Assembly: GCF_000812185.1 (NCBI RefSeq)
Contig: NZ_CP007026.1
Location: 390,426-454,425, forward strand
Source of the DNA: Candidatus Nitrosopelagicus brevis
GTDB taxonomy: Archaea > Thermoproteota > Nitrososphaeria > Nitrososphaerales > Nitrosopumilaceae
Direction: 5' to 3'
Length of the DNA stretch: 64,000 nucleotides
The number at the start of each line of letters is the position of its first letter. Position 1 is the first letter of the stretch. The notes below the pieces were generated by a model that saw only the letters and a list, made by a program, of their open reading frames with translations, was not told the DNA's origin and did not search any database. The translations under genes were made by a program, and so were the position numbers. Of this stretch, positions 8,631 through 15,202 are shown piece by piece.

Positions 8631-9434
8631 ATGGCTACAGCAAAAAAGACTACAAGAAAGTCTACAACAAAAAAAGATCTAGAAGCCAAAATTGCTGATT
8701 TAGAAGCAAAATTGAATAAATTAGCAGCTGCACAAGATGCAAAACCAGCAGAAACTGCACCAAAACCAGCAGAAACTGCACCGGAACCAAAACCAGCAGA
8801 AACTGCACCGGAACCAAAACCAGCAGAAACTGCACCGGAACCAAAACCAGCAGAAACTGCACCGGAACCAAAACCAGCAGAAACTGCACCGGAACCAAAA
8901 CCAGCAGAAACTGCACCAAAACCAGCTGAGAAAGCACCACCAGCATCAGGAGAACTTCACGAAAGATTCCGTGAAATTCCAACCGGAAACTGGAACACAC
9001 AAAAAGTTGCAATCACTGGTTTCACTGCACCTGGTAACAGATACTTTGGTAGTAGAGCTCTTGTAGCACAAACTAGTGTTACACCATCCAACTGGAATGA
9101 TCAAAAAACAAAAGTTACTGGTTATACAGCACCAAGTAACAAGTACTTTGCAACAAAACAAAGACTTGCATATCATCCAGAAGCCAAAAAATTTGGTACT
9201 TGGATTAATGACGCTCCTGCACCAAAAGCAGAAAAACCGGCAGAAGCTAAAAAAGCAGAATCTAAACCAGAAGCTGGCGGTGGTCCACACGGACATGATG
9301 AAAAACCAAAGACAGAGGCTAAAACCACTTCCGCAGATACAGCAAAAGATGAGTATGCTGCAAGAATGGCAAAAAAAGGAGCCACTTTACCAAAAGGATT
9401 CATCAAAGATGCTAAAGCAAACACAGGACACTAA
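8631..9434 (+). CDS. Modular NTGH-tail protein, large paralogue 1
   Basis: A 267-aa protein of no family I can name. In order: a basic K/T-rich N-terminus (1-16); a short coiled coil (DLEAKIADLEAKLNKLAA, 16-33); a Pro/Ala linker of repeated KPAETAP/EPKPAETAP units (38-103); two related 28-aa repeats built on NWNxQK, TGxTAP and NxYF (about 119-176); a second linker; the box GGGPHGHDEKP; and a tail DEYAARMAKKGATLPKGF ending DAKANTGH. There is no signal peptide or membrane segment, so it is probably cytoplasmic. The basic start plus Pro/Ala/Lys linker resembles H1-like nucleoid proteins, but that is only analogy. It shares a 267-bp block at roughly 97% identity with the gene at 10862. Confidence 0.8.
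   Translation: MATAKKTTRKSTTKKDLEAKIADLEAKLNKLAAAQDAKPAETAPKPAETAPEPKPAETAPEPKPAETAPEPKPAETAPEPKPAETAPEPKPAETAPKPAEKAPPASGELHERFREIPTGNWNTQKVAITGFTAPGNRYFGSRALVAQTSVTPSNWNDQKTKVTGYTAPSNKYFATKQRLAYHPEAKKFGTWINDAPAPKAEKPAEAKKAESKPEAGGGPHGHDEKPKTEAKTTSADTAKDEYAARMAKKGATLPKGFIKDAKANTGH
8742..8939 (+). repeat. Tandem minisatellite coding for (EP)KPAETAP units
   Basis: The linker of the gene at 8631 is coded by tandem copies of a unit such as ccggaaccaaaaccagcaga (27 bp, nine residues EPKPAETAP). Five 27-bp units are nearly identical, flanked by 21-bp versions lacking EP. Homogeneous copies suggest recent slippage or unequal exchange, so the copy number may vary between strains. Confidence 0.85.
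8955..9221 (+). repeat. 267-bp near-identical block, copy A
   Basis: Pairs with 11186-11452. Aligned by eye the two copies have the same length and about eight differences, roughly 97% identity, while the flanking parts of both genes are unrelated or rearranged. It codes for the NWNxQK double-repeat domain. This suggests recent gene conversion or partial duplication. Confidence 0.85.
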
Positions 9435-9443
9435 TCATTAGTG
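9365..9443 (+). repeat. 79-bp exact direct repeat, copy 1
   Basis: Identical by eye to 10028-10106. It covers the last 70 coding bases (tail MAKKGATLPKGF to NTGH and stop) plus the palindrome after the stop codon. Identity extends beyond the coding part, so it reflects DNA-level copying rather than protein constraint. Confidence 0.85.
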
Positions 9444-9478
9444 TAATTCTAGAACATTCTTTTTTCTTTTATCTTTTT
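9428..9478 (+). terminator. Palindrome plus T-tract after paralogue 1
   Basis: ACACTAATCATTAGTGT (9428-9444) is a perfect palindrome around a single C. It can fold as a 7-bp stem with loop TCA and includes the stop codon. A T-rich tract (ttttttcttttatcttttt) follows. This resembles an intrinsic terminator. The same 15-bp core follows two further family genes. Confidence 0.6.
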
Positions 9479-9586
9479 AAAAATATCTTGAATTTATTTT
9501 CATCATCAAAATATTTTTTCTCATCTTTTGAAATTAAATTTTAGAATTAACATCTGAATTAAATACAATCTTTTCAGATCTTCGTC

Positions 9587-9817
9587 ATGGCTGGTCCACA
9601 TGAACATGACGACAAACCAAAAGCTACAAAAAAAGCAAAACCAAAGAAAGCGGCACCAAAAAGAGATGAAAACTTTTGGAGAACCGATGAGGCAAAAGAC
9701 GAATATGTAGCAGAATACAACACTATGGCTAAAGATGGCAAAAGAGGAGCTTCACTATTAGGTCCTCTTCCTGCAAAATTTGTACCAGATGCTAAAGCAG
9801 GAAACACAGGTCACTAA
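9587..9817 (+). CDS. Small NTGH-tail protein (76 aa)
   Basis: A 76-aa protein with the family ends only. It starts MAGPHEHDDKPKATKKAK, so the GPHxHDxKP box is N-terminal. A lysine-rich stretch follows, then DEAKDEYVAEYNTMAKDGKRG, and it ends KFVPDAKAGNTGH. There is no cysteine, signal peptide or membrane segment. A TATA-like box AATTAAATAC (9557-9566) is centred about 26 nt upstream. The HxHD box might bind a metal, which is inference. Function unknown. Confidence 0.78.
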   Translation: MAGPHEHDDKPKATKKAKPKKAAPKRDENFWRTDEAKDEYVAEYNTMAKDGKRGASLLGPLPAKFVPDAKAGNTGH

Positions 9818-9858
9818 TCATTAGTGTAAAACAATTTCTTTTTTCTTTTATTTTCTTT
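9812..9858 (+). terminator. Palindrome plus T-tract after the 76-aa gene
   Basis: CACTAATCATTAGTG at 9812-9826, including the stop codon, followed by ttcttttttcttttattttc. Same core as the elements at 9428 and 10092; the coding sequence before it is diverged, so the element itself is conserved. Confidence 0.6.
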
Positions 9859-9938
9859 AATTTTTTCCTAAATTCATATCATATTTTGAAAAAATTTCAT
9901 ATCATTACATAAATAAACAACTAACGTCATTGCGAATC

Positions 9939-10097
9939 ATGGGTGGACCACACGCACACGATGAAAAACCTAAGAAAGAGGCTAAAGTTGACGACGCTGA
10001 CAAAGAAAAAGAAGAATATTCAGCAAAAATGGCAAAAAAAGGAGCCACTTTACCAAAAGGATTCATCAAAGATGCTAAAGCAAACACAGGACACTAA
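9939..10097 (+). CDS. Small NTGH-tail protein (52 aa)
   Basis: A short gene that a 60-codon cut-off would miss. It encodes 52 aa: MGGPHAHDEKPKKEAK, an acidic/lysine middle (VDDADKEKEEYSAK), then MAKKGATLPKGFIKDAKANT and GH. It is the minimal form of the family, the GGPHxHDEKP box joined directly to the tail. The TATA-like ATAAATAAAC (9909-9918) is centred 26 nt before the ATG. Its last 79 bp, including the trailing palindrome, are identical to the end of the gene at 8631. Homology, promoter and terminator together make this a real gene. Confidence 0.82.
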   Translation: MGGPHAHDEKPKKEAKVDDADKEKEEYSAKMAKKGATLPKGFIKDAKANTGH

Positions 10098-10106
10098 TCA
10101 TTAGTG
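10028..10106 (+). repeat. 79-bp exact direct repeat, copy 2
   Basis: Second copy of the block at 9365-9443, covering the tail, the stop codon and the palindrome of the 52-aa gene. Confidence 0.85.
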
Positions 10107-10132
10107 CAAAATTTCCTTTTTTCTTTATTTTT
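10092..10132 (+). terminator. Palindrome plus T-tract after the 52-aa gene
   Basis: CACTAATCATTAGTG at 10092-10106, overlapping the stop codon, followed by ttccttttttctttattttt. Third copy of the family terminator-like element. Confidence 0.6.
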
Positions 10133-10156
10133 AGATCGGTTAGATTATAGTATGAA

Positions 10157-10164
10157 TTAAATAT
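10157..10164 (+). promoter_or_regulatory. TATA box of the flavodoxin gene
   Basis: TTAAATAT centred 26 nt upstream of the ATG at 10186, so flavodoxin has its own promoter rather than depending on the family gene before it. Confidence 0.5.
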
Positions 10165-10185
10165 GAATACCATGAGTTTTTTTTA

Positions 10186-10740
10186 ATGACAATCGGACTT
10201 TATTTTGGTACTCAAACTGGTAAAACAGAAACCGTTTGTGGTATTATCAAAGAACAACTAGGCGATGCAGTAGCAAATGCAAAAGATGTTACCGAAAGTG
10301 ACTTGGCAGATTTTGCCGGTCTTGATGGTCTCATTTGTGGCATTCCTACATGGAATACTGGTGCTGAAGAACTTAGATCTGGAACAGCTTGGGATGACCT
10401 TTTAGAAAAAATTGGTGCATTAGATCTCAAAGGAAAACCAGTCGCAGTATTTGGCTTGGGTGACTCTGTTGGTTATGGACAAGATTATGTCGATGCAATG
10501 GAAGAACTACACAGATATTTCGAAAAAGCAGGCGCAAAAATGGTCGGATACGTAAGTCTTGACGGCTATGAGAACTTTACTAGTTCAAGATGTTTGATTC
10601 CACATCTCAATGAGATTACACCACCAGAAGATGGTGAAAAATTCTGTGGACTTCCTGTCGATGAAGATAGTGAAAACGATAGAACACAAGAACGAGTAGA
10701 AAACTGGTGTGCCCAGCTTAAAAAAGAAATGGGAATATAG
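10186..10740 (+). CDS. Long-chain flavodoxin
   Basis: A 184-aa FMN electron carrier. The phosphate-binding loop GTQTGKTE is at residues 8-15, the first isoalloxazine-stacking loop is PTWNTGAEELRSGTAWDD, and the FGLGDSVGYGQDY loop follows. The extra segment around KMVGYVSLDGYENFTSSR marks the long-chain class common in bacteria and cyanobacteria. It could substitute for ferredoxin under iron shortage. It lies between NTGH-tail genes but has its own promoter. The resemblance to bacterial long-chain flavodoxins suggests transfer, to be tested by phylogeny. Confidence 0.93.
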   Translation: MTIGLYFGTQTGKTETVCGIIKEQLGDAVANAKDVTESDLADFAGLDGLICGIPTWNTGAEELRSGTAWDDLLEKIGALDLKGKPVAVFGLGDSVGYGQDYVDAMEELHRYFEKAGAKMVGYVSLDGYENFTSSRCLIPHLNEITPPEDGEKFCGLPVDEDSENDRTQERVENWCAQLKKEMGI

Positions 10741-10861
10741 AAAAATCTACATCCTCATTACAACTCCTTTTTTCAAATTTTTACAAATTTTTGTTTATTT
10801 TTTTGGAAAAATTTTATGTCACTACAAAATGCACATAAGCAACTAATTCCCTATTCCACCA

Positions 10862-11740
10862 ATGGCGACATCTAAAAAGCGTACAACTACACGTAAAACT
10901 ACACGTAAAACTACAACAAAACGCAAATCCACATCTTCAAGAACGACAAAAGCTGATTTGGAAGCAAAAATTGCTCAATTAGAAAAGCGGTTATCAAATC
11001 TTGCTGAAGCTCCTAAACCAGCTCCAAAAGAAGCTCCTAAACCAGCTCCAAAAGAAGCTCCTAAACCAGCTCCAAAACCAGCAGAAGCTAAAAAACCAGA
11101 AGGCGGTGGCGGTCCACATGCACATGATGAAAAACCTGCAGATAAGGCACCACCAAAGCCTGTAGAGAAAGCACCTTCTGTTCCACTTCACGAAAGATTC
11201 CGTGAAATTCCAACCGGAAACTGGAACACACAAAAAGTTGCAATCACTGGTTTCACTGCACCAGGTAACAGATACTTTGGTAGTAGAGCTCTTGTAGCAC
11301 AAACTAGTGTTACACCATCCAACTGGAATGATCAAAAAACAAAAGTTACTGGTTACACAGCACCAGGAAACAAGTACTTTGCAACAAGACAAAGACTTGC
11401 ATATCATCCAGAAGCCAAAAAATTCGGTACTTGGATTAATGATGCTCCTGCAGGTGAACAAGCAAAATCTGCTCCACCTCCACCACCTCCACCTCCACAA
11501 CCTGAACCTCAGGCAAGTGCTGGAAGTGCATCTGATGGAAAATCAAAGCAAGCACAACTTGAAGACTATGAGAAAGAATACTTGGCACGTCTAGAACAGA
11601 AAAAAGTCGATGATGCAAAAGCAGTAGCTGAAGCCGCAAAAGCTGAAGCCGCAGCCGCAGCCGCTAAAGTACAATCTAATCGAGGCTCATTACCAAAAGG
11701 TTTTGGACCTGAAGGTGCTAAAGCAAACACTGGACACTAA
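10862..11740 (+). CDS. Modular NTGH-tail protein, large paralogue 2
   Basis: A 292-aa paralogue of the protein at 8631 with modules in a different order. A strongly basic T/K/R tail (RTTTRKTTRKTTTKRK) is followed by a coiled coil (DLEAKIAQLEKRLSNLAE) and a KPAPKEA linker. Then come the GGGGPHAHDEKP box, the NWNxQK double-repeat domain, a poly-Pro linker, a long Ala/Glu/Lys helix and a tail SLPKGFGPEGAKANTGH. In paralogue 1 the HxHD box follows the double-repeat domain; here it precedes it. No export signal is present. The basic tail suggests nucleic-acid binding, which is inference. The downstream region lacks the family palindrome. Confidence 0.8.
   Translation: MATSKKRTTTRKTTRKTTTKRKSTSSRTTKADLEAKIAQLEKRLSNLAEAPKPAPKEAPKPAPKEAPKPAPKPAEAKKPEGGGGPHAHDEKPADKAPPKPVEKAPSVPLHERFREIPTGNWNTQKVAITGFTAPGNRYFGSRALVAQTSVTPSNWNDQKTKVTGYTAPGNKYFATRQRLAYHPEAKKFGTWINDAPAGEQAKSAPPPPPPPPQPEPQASAGSASDGKSKQAQLEDYEKEYLARLEQKKVDDAKAVAEAAKAEAAAAAAKVQSNRGSLPKGFGPEGAKANTGH
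11186..11452 (+). repeat. 267-bp near-identical block, copy B
   Basis: Partner of 8955-9221, coding for the NWNxQK double-repeat domain of the second large paralogue. Confidence 0.85.
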
Positions 11741-11763
11741 ACGCCTTTACTCTTCTTTTTATT

Positions 11764-12222
11764 TTATTTTTGAAATGCCTCTAGGACTTCCTTTGCATGT
11801 CCCTTTGGTTTCACTTTAGGAAATACTTTGAAAATTTTTCCTTTCTCATTTACTAAAAATGTACTACGATTAATTCCCATAAACTCTCGACCCATGAATT
11901 TTTTTAATCCCCACACTCCAAATTTTTTACAAACCTCTGTTTCTACATCTGCAAGTAAAATGTAAGGTATGTTCATTTTATCACAAAATTTTCTATGTGA
12001 TGTTACGTCATCTTTACTAATACCTACGATCTCTATTCCAGCTTTTTTGAATTTTTTATAATCTTTTGAAAATTCATCTGCTTCAGTTGTACATCCTGGA
12101 GTAAAATCTCTTGGATAAAAATACACAACATACTTTTGTCCTTTCAATTGTGATGATTTTACCAAGTTACCATCTGCGTCTTCTAATTGAAATTTAGGTA
12201 CTGCTTTTCCTTCTTCGATCAT
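11764..12222 (-). CDS. Peroxiredoxin, BCP/PrxQ type
   Basis: A 152-aa thiol peroxidase. The peroxidatic cysteine is Cys44 in DFTPGCTTEADEF. The canonical resolving cysteine five residues later is absent (Asp instead). Cys80 and Cys98 are candidate resolving residues, or it may act as a 1-Cys enzyme. It would reduce H2O2 and alkyl hydroperoxides in the cytosol. A TATA-like box AATATTTAAC on the minus strand (12244-12253) is 26 nt before the ATG. It is transcribed divergently from the aquaporin gene. Confidence 0.92.
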   Translation of the reverse strand: MIEEGKAVPKFQLEDADGNLVKSSQLKGQKYVVYFYPRDFTPGCTTEADEFSKDYKKFKKAGIEIVGISKDDVTSHRKFCDKMNIPYILLADVETEVCKKFGVWGLKKFMGREFMGINRSTFLVNEKGKIFKVFPKVKPKGHAKEVLEAFQK

Positions 12223-12243
12223 ACCACCCGTACAGTTTTTCCA

Positions 12244-12253
12244 GTTAAATATT
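12244..12253 (-). promoter_or_regulatory. TATA box of the peroxiredoxin gene
   Basis: Minus-strand AATATTTAAC, centred 26 nt upstream of the start at 12222. Confidence 0.5.
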
Positions 12254-12278
12254 CTTTGAGTAAAAATTGACTAGAATG

Positions 12279-12287
12279 TTTTATATG
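12279..12287 (+). promoter_or_regulatory. TATA box of the aquaporin gene
   Basis: TTTTATATG centred 27 nt upstream of the ATG at 12310, within the 87-bp divergent promoter region shared with peroxiredoxin. Confidence 0.5.
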
Positions 12288-12309
12288 GACATCAAATTCG
12301 ACATCGAAT

Positions 12310-13023
12310 ATGGTAAATCCACGAGCATGGCTTGCAGAAGCAATTGCAACATATGCTCTAGTATTCTTTGGACCATTATCTGTAATTCTATCTGCTGCAT
12401 GGTATGGCGATGGATTATCAACTGAAGCAATAATTTTCATATCTCTTGGTCACGGTGGAATTATTGTTTTCATGGTTTATGCATTTGGACACATATCTGG
12501 AGCGCATATCAATCCTGCAGTTACAATACCTATGATGATTACAAAACAAATTGATGTTAAAAATGGAATTGGATACATTTTGTTCCAAATTATGGGTGCA
12601 ATTATCGCTACCCTCACCTTACAGGCTCTATTTCCAGAAATTGGTAAAAAAGTATTCTGGGGTGCTCACGGGGGTCCTAGTGAATTAATTGGTAACAGTA
12701 TGATGTCTGGACTAGTAGTCGAAATTATCTTAACATTCTTCTTAGTTGTTGTAATCTATATGGTGGCAGTTCATACAAAAGCACCAAAGCAGATCTATGG
12801 TGGTGCAATTGGTGGAATGGTTTTCTTACTTCACTTAGTTGGTGTACCTTTAACAGGCGCATCAATGAATCCTGCACGTTCCTTTTCCCCTGCAGTTGTA
12901 TCTGGAGATGCAGGTTTATGGGAAGTACAGTGGTTATACTGGGTAGGACCAATCATTGGTGGTATCATTGGAGGTGTAGTAATGAACTATCTGTACGTTA
13001 AACCAGCAGAAAAAGAAGCCTAA
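12310..13023 (+). CDS. Aquaporin / MIP-family channel
   Basis: A 237-aa membrane channel with six hydrophobic segments and the two NPA half-helices, SGAHINPAVT (NPA at 68-70) and GASMNPARSF (187-189). The Arg after the second NPA is the usual selectivity-filter residue. It would pass water or small uncharged solutes such as glycerol or ammonia; which one cannot be read from sequence. The length is normal for archaeal AqpM-like proteins. The divergent peroxiredoxin neighbour allows a link with peroxide handling, but that is only a suggestion. Confidence 0.93.
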   Translation: MVNPRAWLAEAIATYALVFFGPLSVILSAAWYGDGLSTEAIIFISLGHGGIIVFMVYAFGHISGAHINPAVTIPMMITKQIDVKNGIGYILFQIMGAIIATLTLQALFPEIGKKVFWGAHGGPSELIGNSMMSGLVVEIILTFFLVVVIYMVAVHTKAPKQIYGGAIGGMVFLLHLVGVPLTGASMNPARSFSPAVVSGDAGLWEVQWLYWVGPIIGGIIGGVVMNYLYVKPAEKEA

Positions 13024-13066
13024 TTCTTTTCCAAACGTTTTTAACAATTTTTCCAAGTAAATTAAT

Positions 13067-13141
13067 GGGTTCGTAGCTCAGCATGGATAGAGCGAGTGCT
13101 TGCGGAGCATTAGGTCGGGGGTTCGAATCCCTTCGGATCCG
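13067..13141 (+). tRNA. tRNA-Arg (anticodon GCG)
   Basis: A full cloverleaf can be drawn. The acceptor pairs 13067-13073 (GGGTTCG) with 13134-13140 (CGGATCC), with two G-U pairs. The D stem is GCTC/GAGC, the anticodon stem AGTGC/GCATT and the loop TTGCGGA, so the anticodon is GCG. The T arm is GGGGG-TTCGAAT-CCCTT and the discriminator is G. CCA is not encoded and no intron is seen. It decodes Arg CGC (and CGU by wobble). Confidence 0.95.
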
Positions 13142-13252
13142 TTATAATTCCAATAGAGAAATGACGGCAAGAATTACCTTGAAACAAAAATTTTATGTAA
13201 TTTTTTGGTAAAATAATAATACTTTAAATGATTTCCGGATGGAGGATTTCGG

Positions 13253-14188
13253 ATGTTAAAAGATAAGATTGAAGAATTGAAAAAAGAAAAGGATGTAGTA
13301 ATTCTTGCACACAATTATGAAATTCCTGAAGTTCAGGACATAGCTGATTTTGTTGGTGACTCATTAGGACTGGCACGACAGGCTGCAAAAACTCCTCATA
13401 AAACAATTTTATTCTGTGGTGTACATTTCATGGCTGAAACTGCAGCAATAATCAGTCCTGAAAAAAAAGTTCTCATACCTGATACTAATGCAGGTTGTTC
13501 ATTATCTGATTCAATAAACCTTGAACAACTTAAAAAATGGAAATCAGAACATCCAAACGCAATTGCAGTTGGTTATGTTAACACTACTGCTGAAATAAAA
13601 TCCGAATTAGATTATTGTTGTACGTCATCAAATGCTGTAAATGTTGTAAAAGCAATTCCAGATGACAAAGAAATTCTATTCTTACCTGACATGTTCTTAG
13701 GATCTTACGTTGCAAAGATGACTGGTAGAAAAAATATGTTAATCTGGGCAGGAGAATGTCATGTACATGCAGGTATTACACCTGATCATGTCAAAGAAAA
13801 ACTAAATTCACTTGCTAATGCTGAATTTTTAATCCATCCTGAATGTAGTTGTACAACTCCTATGATGTACGATGTTGCAAATGGCAGCTATAGTTCTAAT
13901 CAAGTACAAATTTTATCTACTGAGGGAATGATGAATCACGTAAAAAATTCAAAATCAAACGAATTTGTGGTTGCTACTGAAACAGGAATCTTATACCGAA
14001 TGAAGAAGCAAAATCCGGACAAAAAATTCATTCCTGCATCTGAAAAAGCAGAATGTGAATATATGAAAATGATTACACTGGAAAAAGTATACAATTCTCT
14101 ATTAAATGAAACAAACGTAGTTACTGTTCCAAAAGAAACTGCTGATAAAGCCAGATTGGCAATTGAAAGAATGCTTGCAATAAGTTAA
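13253..14188 (+). CDS. nadA: Quinolinate synthase
   Basis: A 311-aa [4Fe-4S] enzyme that condenses iminoaspartate with dihydroxyacetone phosphate to quinolinate for NAD synthesis. The cluster ligands are most likely Cys82 (NAGCSLSD), Cys169 (GECHVHAG) and Cys268 (AECEYMKM). A TATA-like box (ctttaaatga, near 13220-13230) sits about 27 nt before the ATG. It converges with nadC with a 4-bp overlap; the two catalyse consecutive steps. Confidence 0.95.
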   Translation: MLKDKIEELKKEKDVVILAHNYEIPEVQDIADFVGDSLGLARQAAKTPHKTILFCGVHFMAETAAIISPEKKVLIPDTNAGCSLSDSINLEQLKKWKSEHPNAIAVGYVNTTAEIKSELDYCCTSSNAVNVVKAIPDDKEILFLPDMFLGSYVAKMTGRKNMLIWAGECHVHAGITPDHVKEKLNSLANAEFLIHPECSCTTPMMYDVANGSYSSNQVQILSTEGMMNHVKNSKSNEFVVATETGILYRMKKQNPDKKFIPASEKAECEYMKMITLEKVYNSLLNETNVVTVPKETADKARLAIERMLAIS

Positions 14189-15012
14189 GAAATCTCTAAA
14201 CTCAAATCTATGCCATCAACTGAATTAGTTATACTTCCAACAGATATCATGTCGATATTTGTTTCAGCATATTTTGTAATGTTTTTTGAATTTATTCTTC
14301 CTGACGCTTCTAAAATTACTTTATTTCTTAATTTGAGCTCGGTTAATTTCTTCATAGTTTTTTTAATTTGAGTTGGAGAAAAATTATCTAACATTATGAT
14401 GTCTGCGCCCATTTTTGCACACAAAATTGCATCACTTGATGTTTCAACTTCTATCTCAATTTTACCTCTCGTCTTTTTTGCTTTTCTTAAAATCTCTTCA
14501 ATTGATTTCTGTACTGCCAAATGATTGTCTTTAATCATAATCATCTCGTTGAGATTCATTCTGTGTTTCTCACCGCCGCCAATTTTTACTGCTTCTTTAT
14601 CAAAAAATCTTAAACCTGGGGCAGTTTTTCTTGTAGCAAAAACTTTAGACTTTGAGCCTGTAGATTTCACAAGTTTTTTGAGACTGTTTGTTTGTGTTGC
14701 AATCCCACACATTCTTGAGAGAAGATTTAGTGCGGTTCTCTCACATGTTAAAATGTCTCCTGCATTTCCACTTAATTCTAAAATAGTTTGATTTGGTTTT
14801 GCTGTTTTTCCATCTTGTTTGAGAATTTTTGTCTTACATTTCTTTAATGCAAAAATTTCTTTTGCATACTTTGTACCTGCTACAACAGTTTCTTCTCTAG
14901 TTATGATTCTTGCAACGATTTTTTGTTTTTTTAATAACTTACTTGTAATGTCGCCTTTTGCAACATCTTCATCTAAAAATCGTTTTAATTCTCTTTTTGG
15001 AGAATATTTCAA
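14185..15012 (-). CDS. nadC: Nicotinate-nucleotide pyrophosphorylase (carboxylating)
   Basis: A 275-aa quinolinate phosphoribosyltransferase. Family blocks seen are CERTALNLLSRMCGIAT, ATRKTAPGLRFFDKEAV, GGGEKHRMNL and the substrate strand IMLDNFSP. It makes nicotinate mononucleotide from quinolinate and PRPP. The start is TTG (MKYSPKRE), one base after the spt4 stop. It is the last gene of an rpo7-spt4-nadC transcription unit. Confidence 0.95.
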   Translation of the reverse strand: MKYSPKRELKRFLDEDVAKGDITSKLLKKQKIVARIITREETVVAGTKYAKEIFALKKCKTKILKQDGKTAKPNQTILELSGNAGDILTCERTALNLLSRMCGIATQTNSLKKLVKSTGSKSKVFATRKTAPGLRFFDKEAVKIGGGEKHRMNLNEMIMIKDNHLAVQKSIEEILRKAKKTRGKIEIEVETSSDAILCAKMGADIIMLDNFSPTQIKKTMKKLTELKLRNKVILEASGRINSKNITKYAETNIDMISVGSITNSVDGIDLSLEIS

Positions 15013-15013
15013 T

Positions 15014-15202
15014 TTAAGTTACCTTTAATGCGTATTTACCTGGTTTAGTAATTCCTAATGTATTAGAAATTTTTGAGTTAGTTGGTTTCACAACTAATAC
15101 TATTCCATTCCAATCAGGTGAAAGGTCTGTTGATTTACATACTGGACAAACTTTTGCTGTTGTCACACATCTACATTCTCTACAAGCTAATTCTTTTGCC
15201 AA
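15014..15202 (-). CDS. spt4: Transcription elongation factor Spt4 (RpoE'')
   Basis: A 62-aa zinc protein with CRECRCVTTAKVCPVC near the N-terminus and the DWNGIVLVV strand typical of Spt4. It pairs with Spt5 to hold the RNA polymerase clamp closed. The TTG start follows directly on the rpo7 stop codon, a common archaeal arrangement. Confidence 0.93.
   Translation of the reverse strand: MAKELACRECRCVTTAKVCPVCKSTDLSPDWNGIVLVVKPTNSKISNTLGITKPGKYALKVT

Noticed and set aside
8662-9424. Long open frames on the minus strand and in frame +2 opposite the KPAETAP repeats
   Set aside because: They are low-complexity Leu/Val/Gln or Ser/Phe repeats, mirror images of the repeat coding strand. The + frame has paralogues, a promoter and a conserved tail.
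10994-11639. Antisense frames opposite large paralogue 2
   Set aside because: Trp/Arg- and Leu-rich shadow translations of the Pro/Ala/Lys-rich gene, with no independent promoter or homology visible.
12219-12440. 73-aa minus-strand frame overlapping the start of the aquaporin gene
   Set aside because: It covers the divergent promoter region and the aquaporin start, with no family resemblance.
13142-13252. Gap between tRNA-Arg and nadA examined for a second RNA gene
   Set aside because: Only A/T-rich DNA and the nadA promoter-like box are visible; no second cloverleaf and no C/D box pair.
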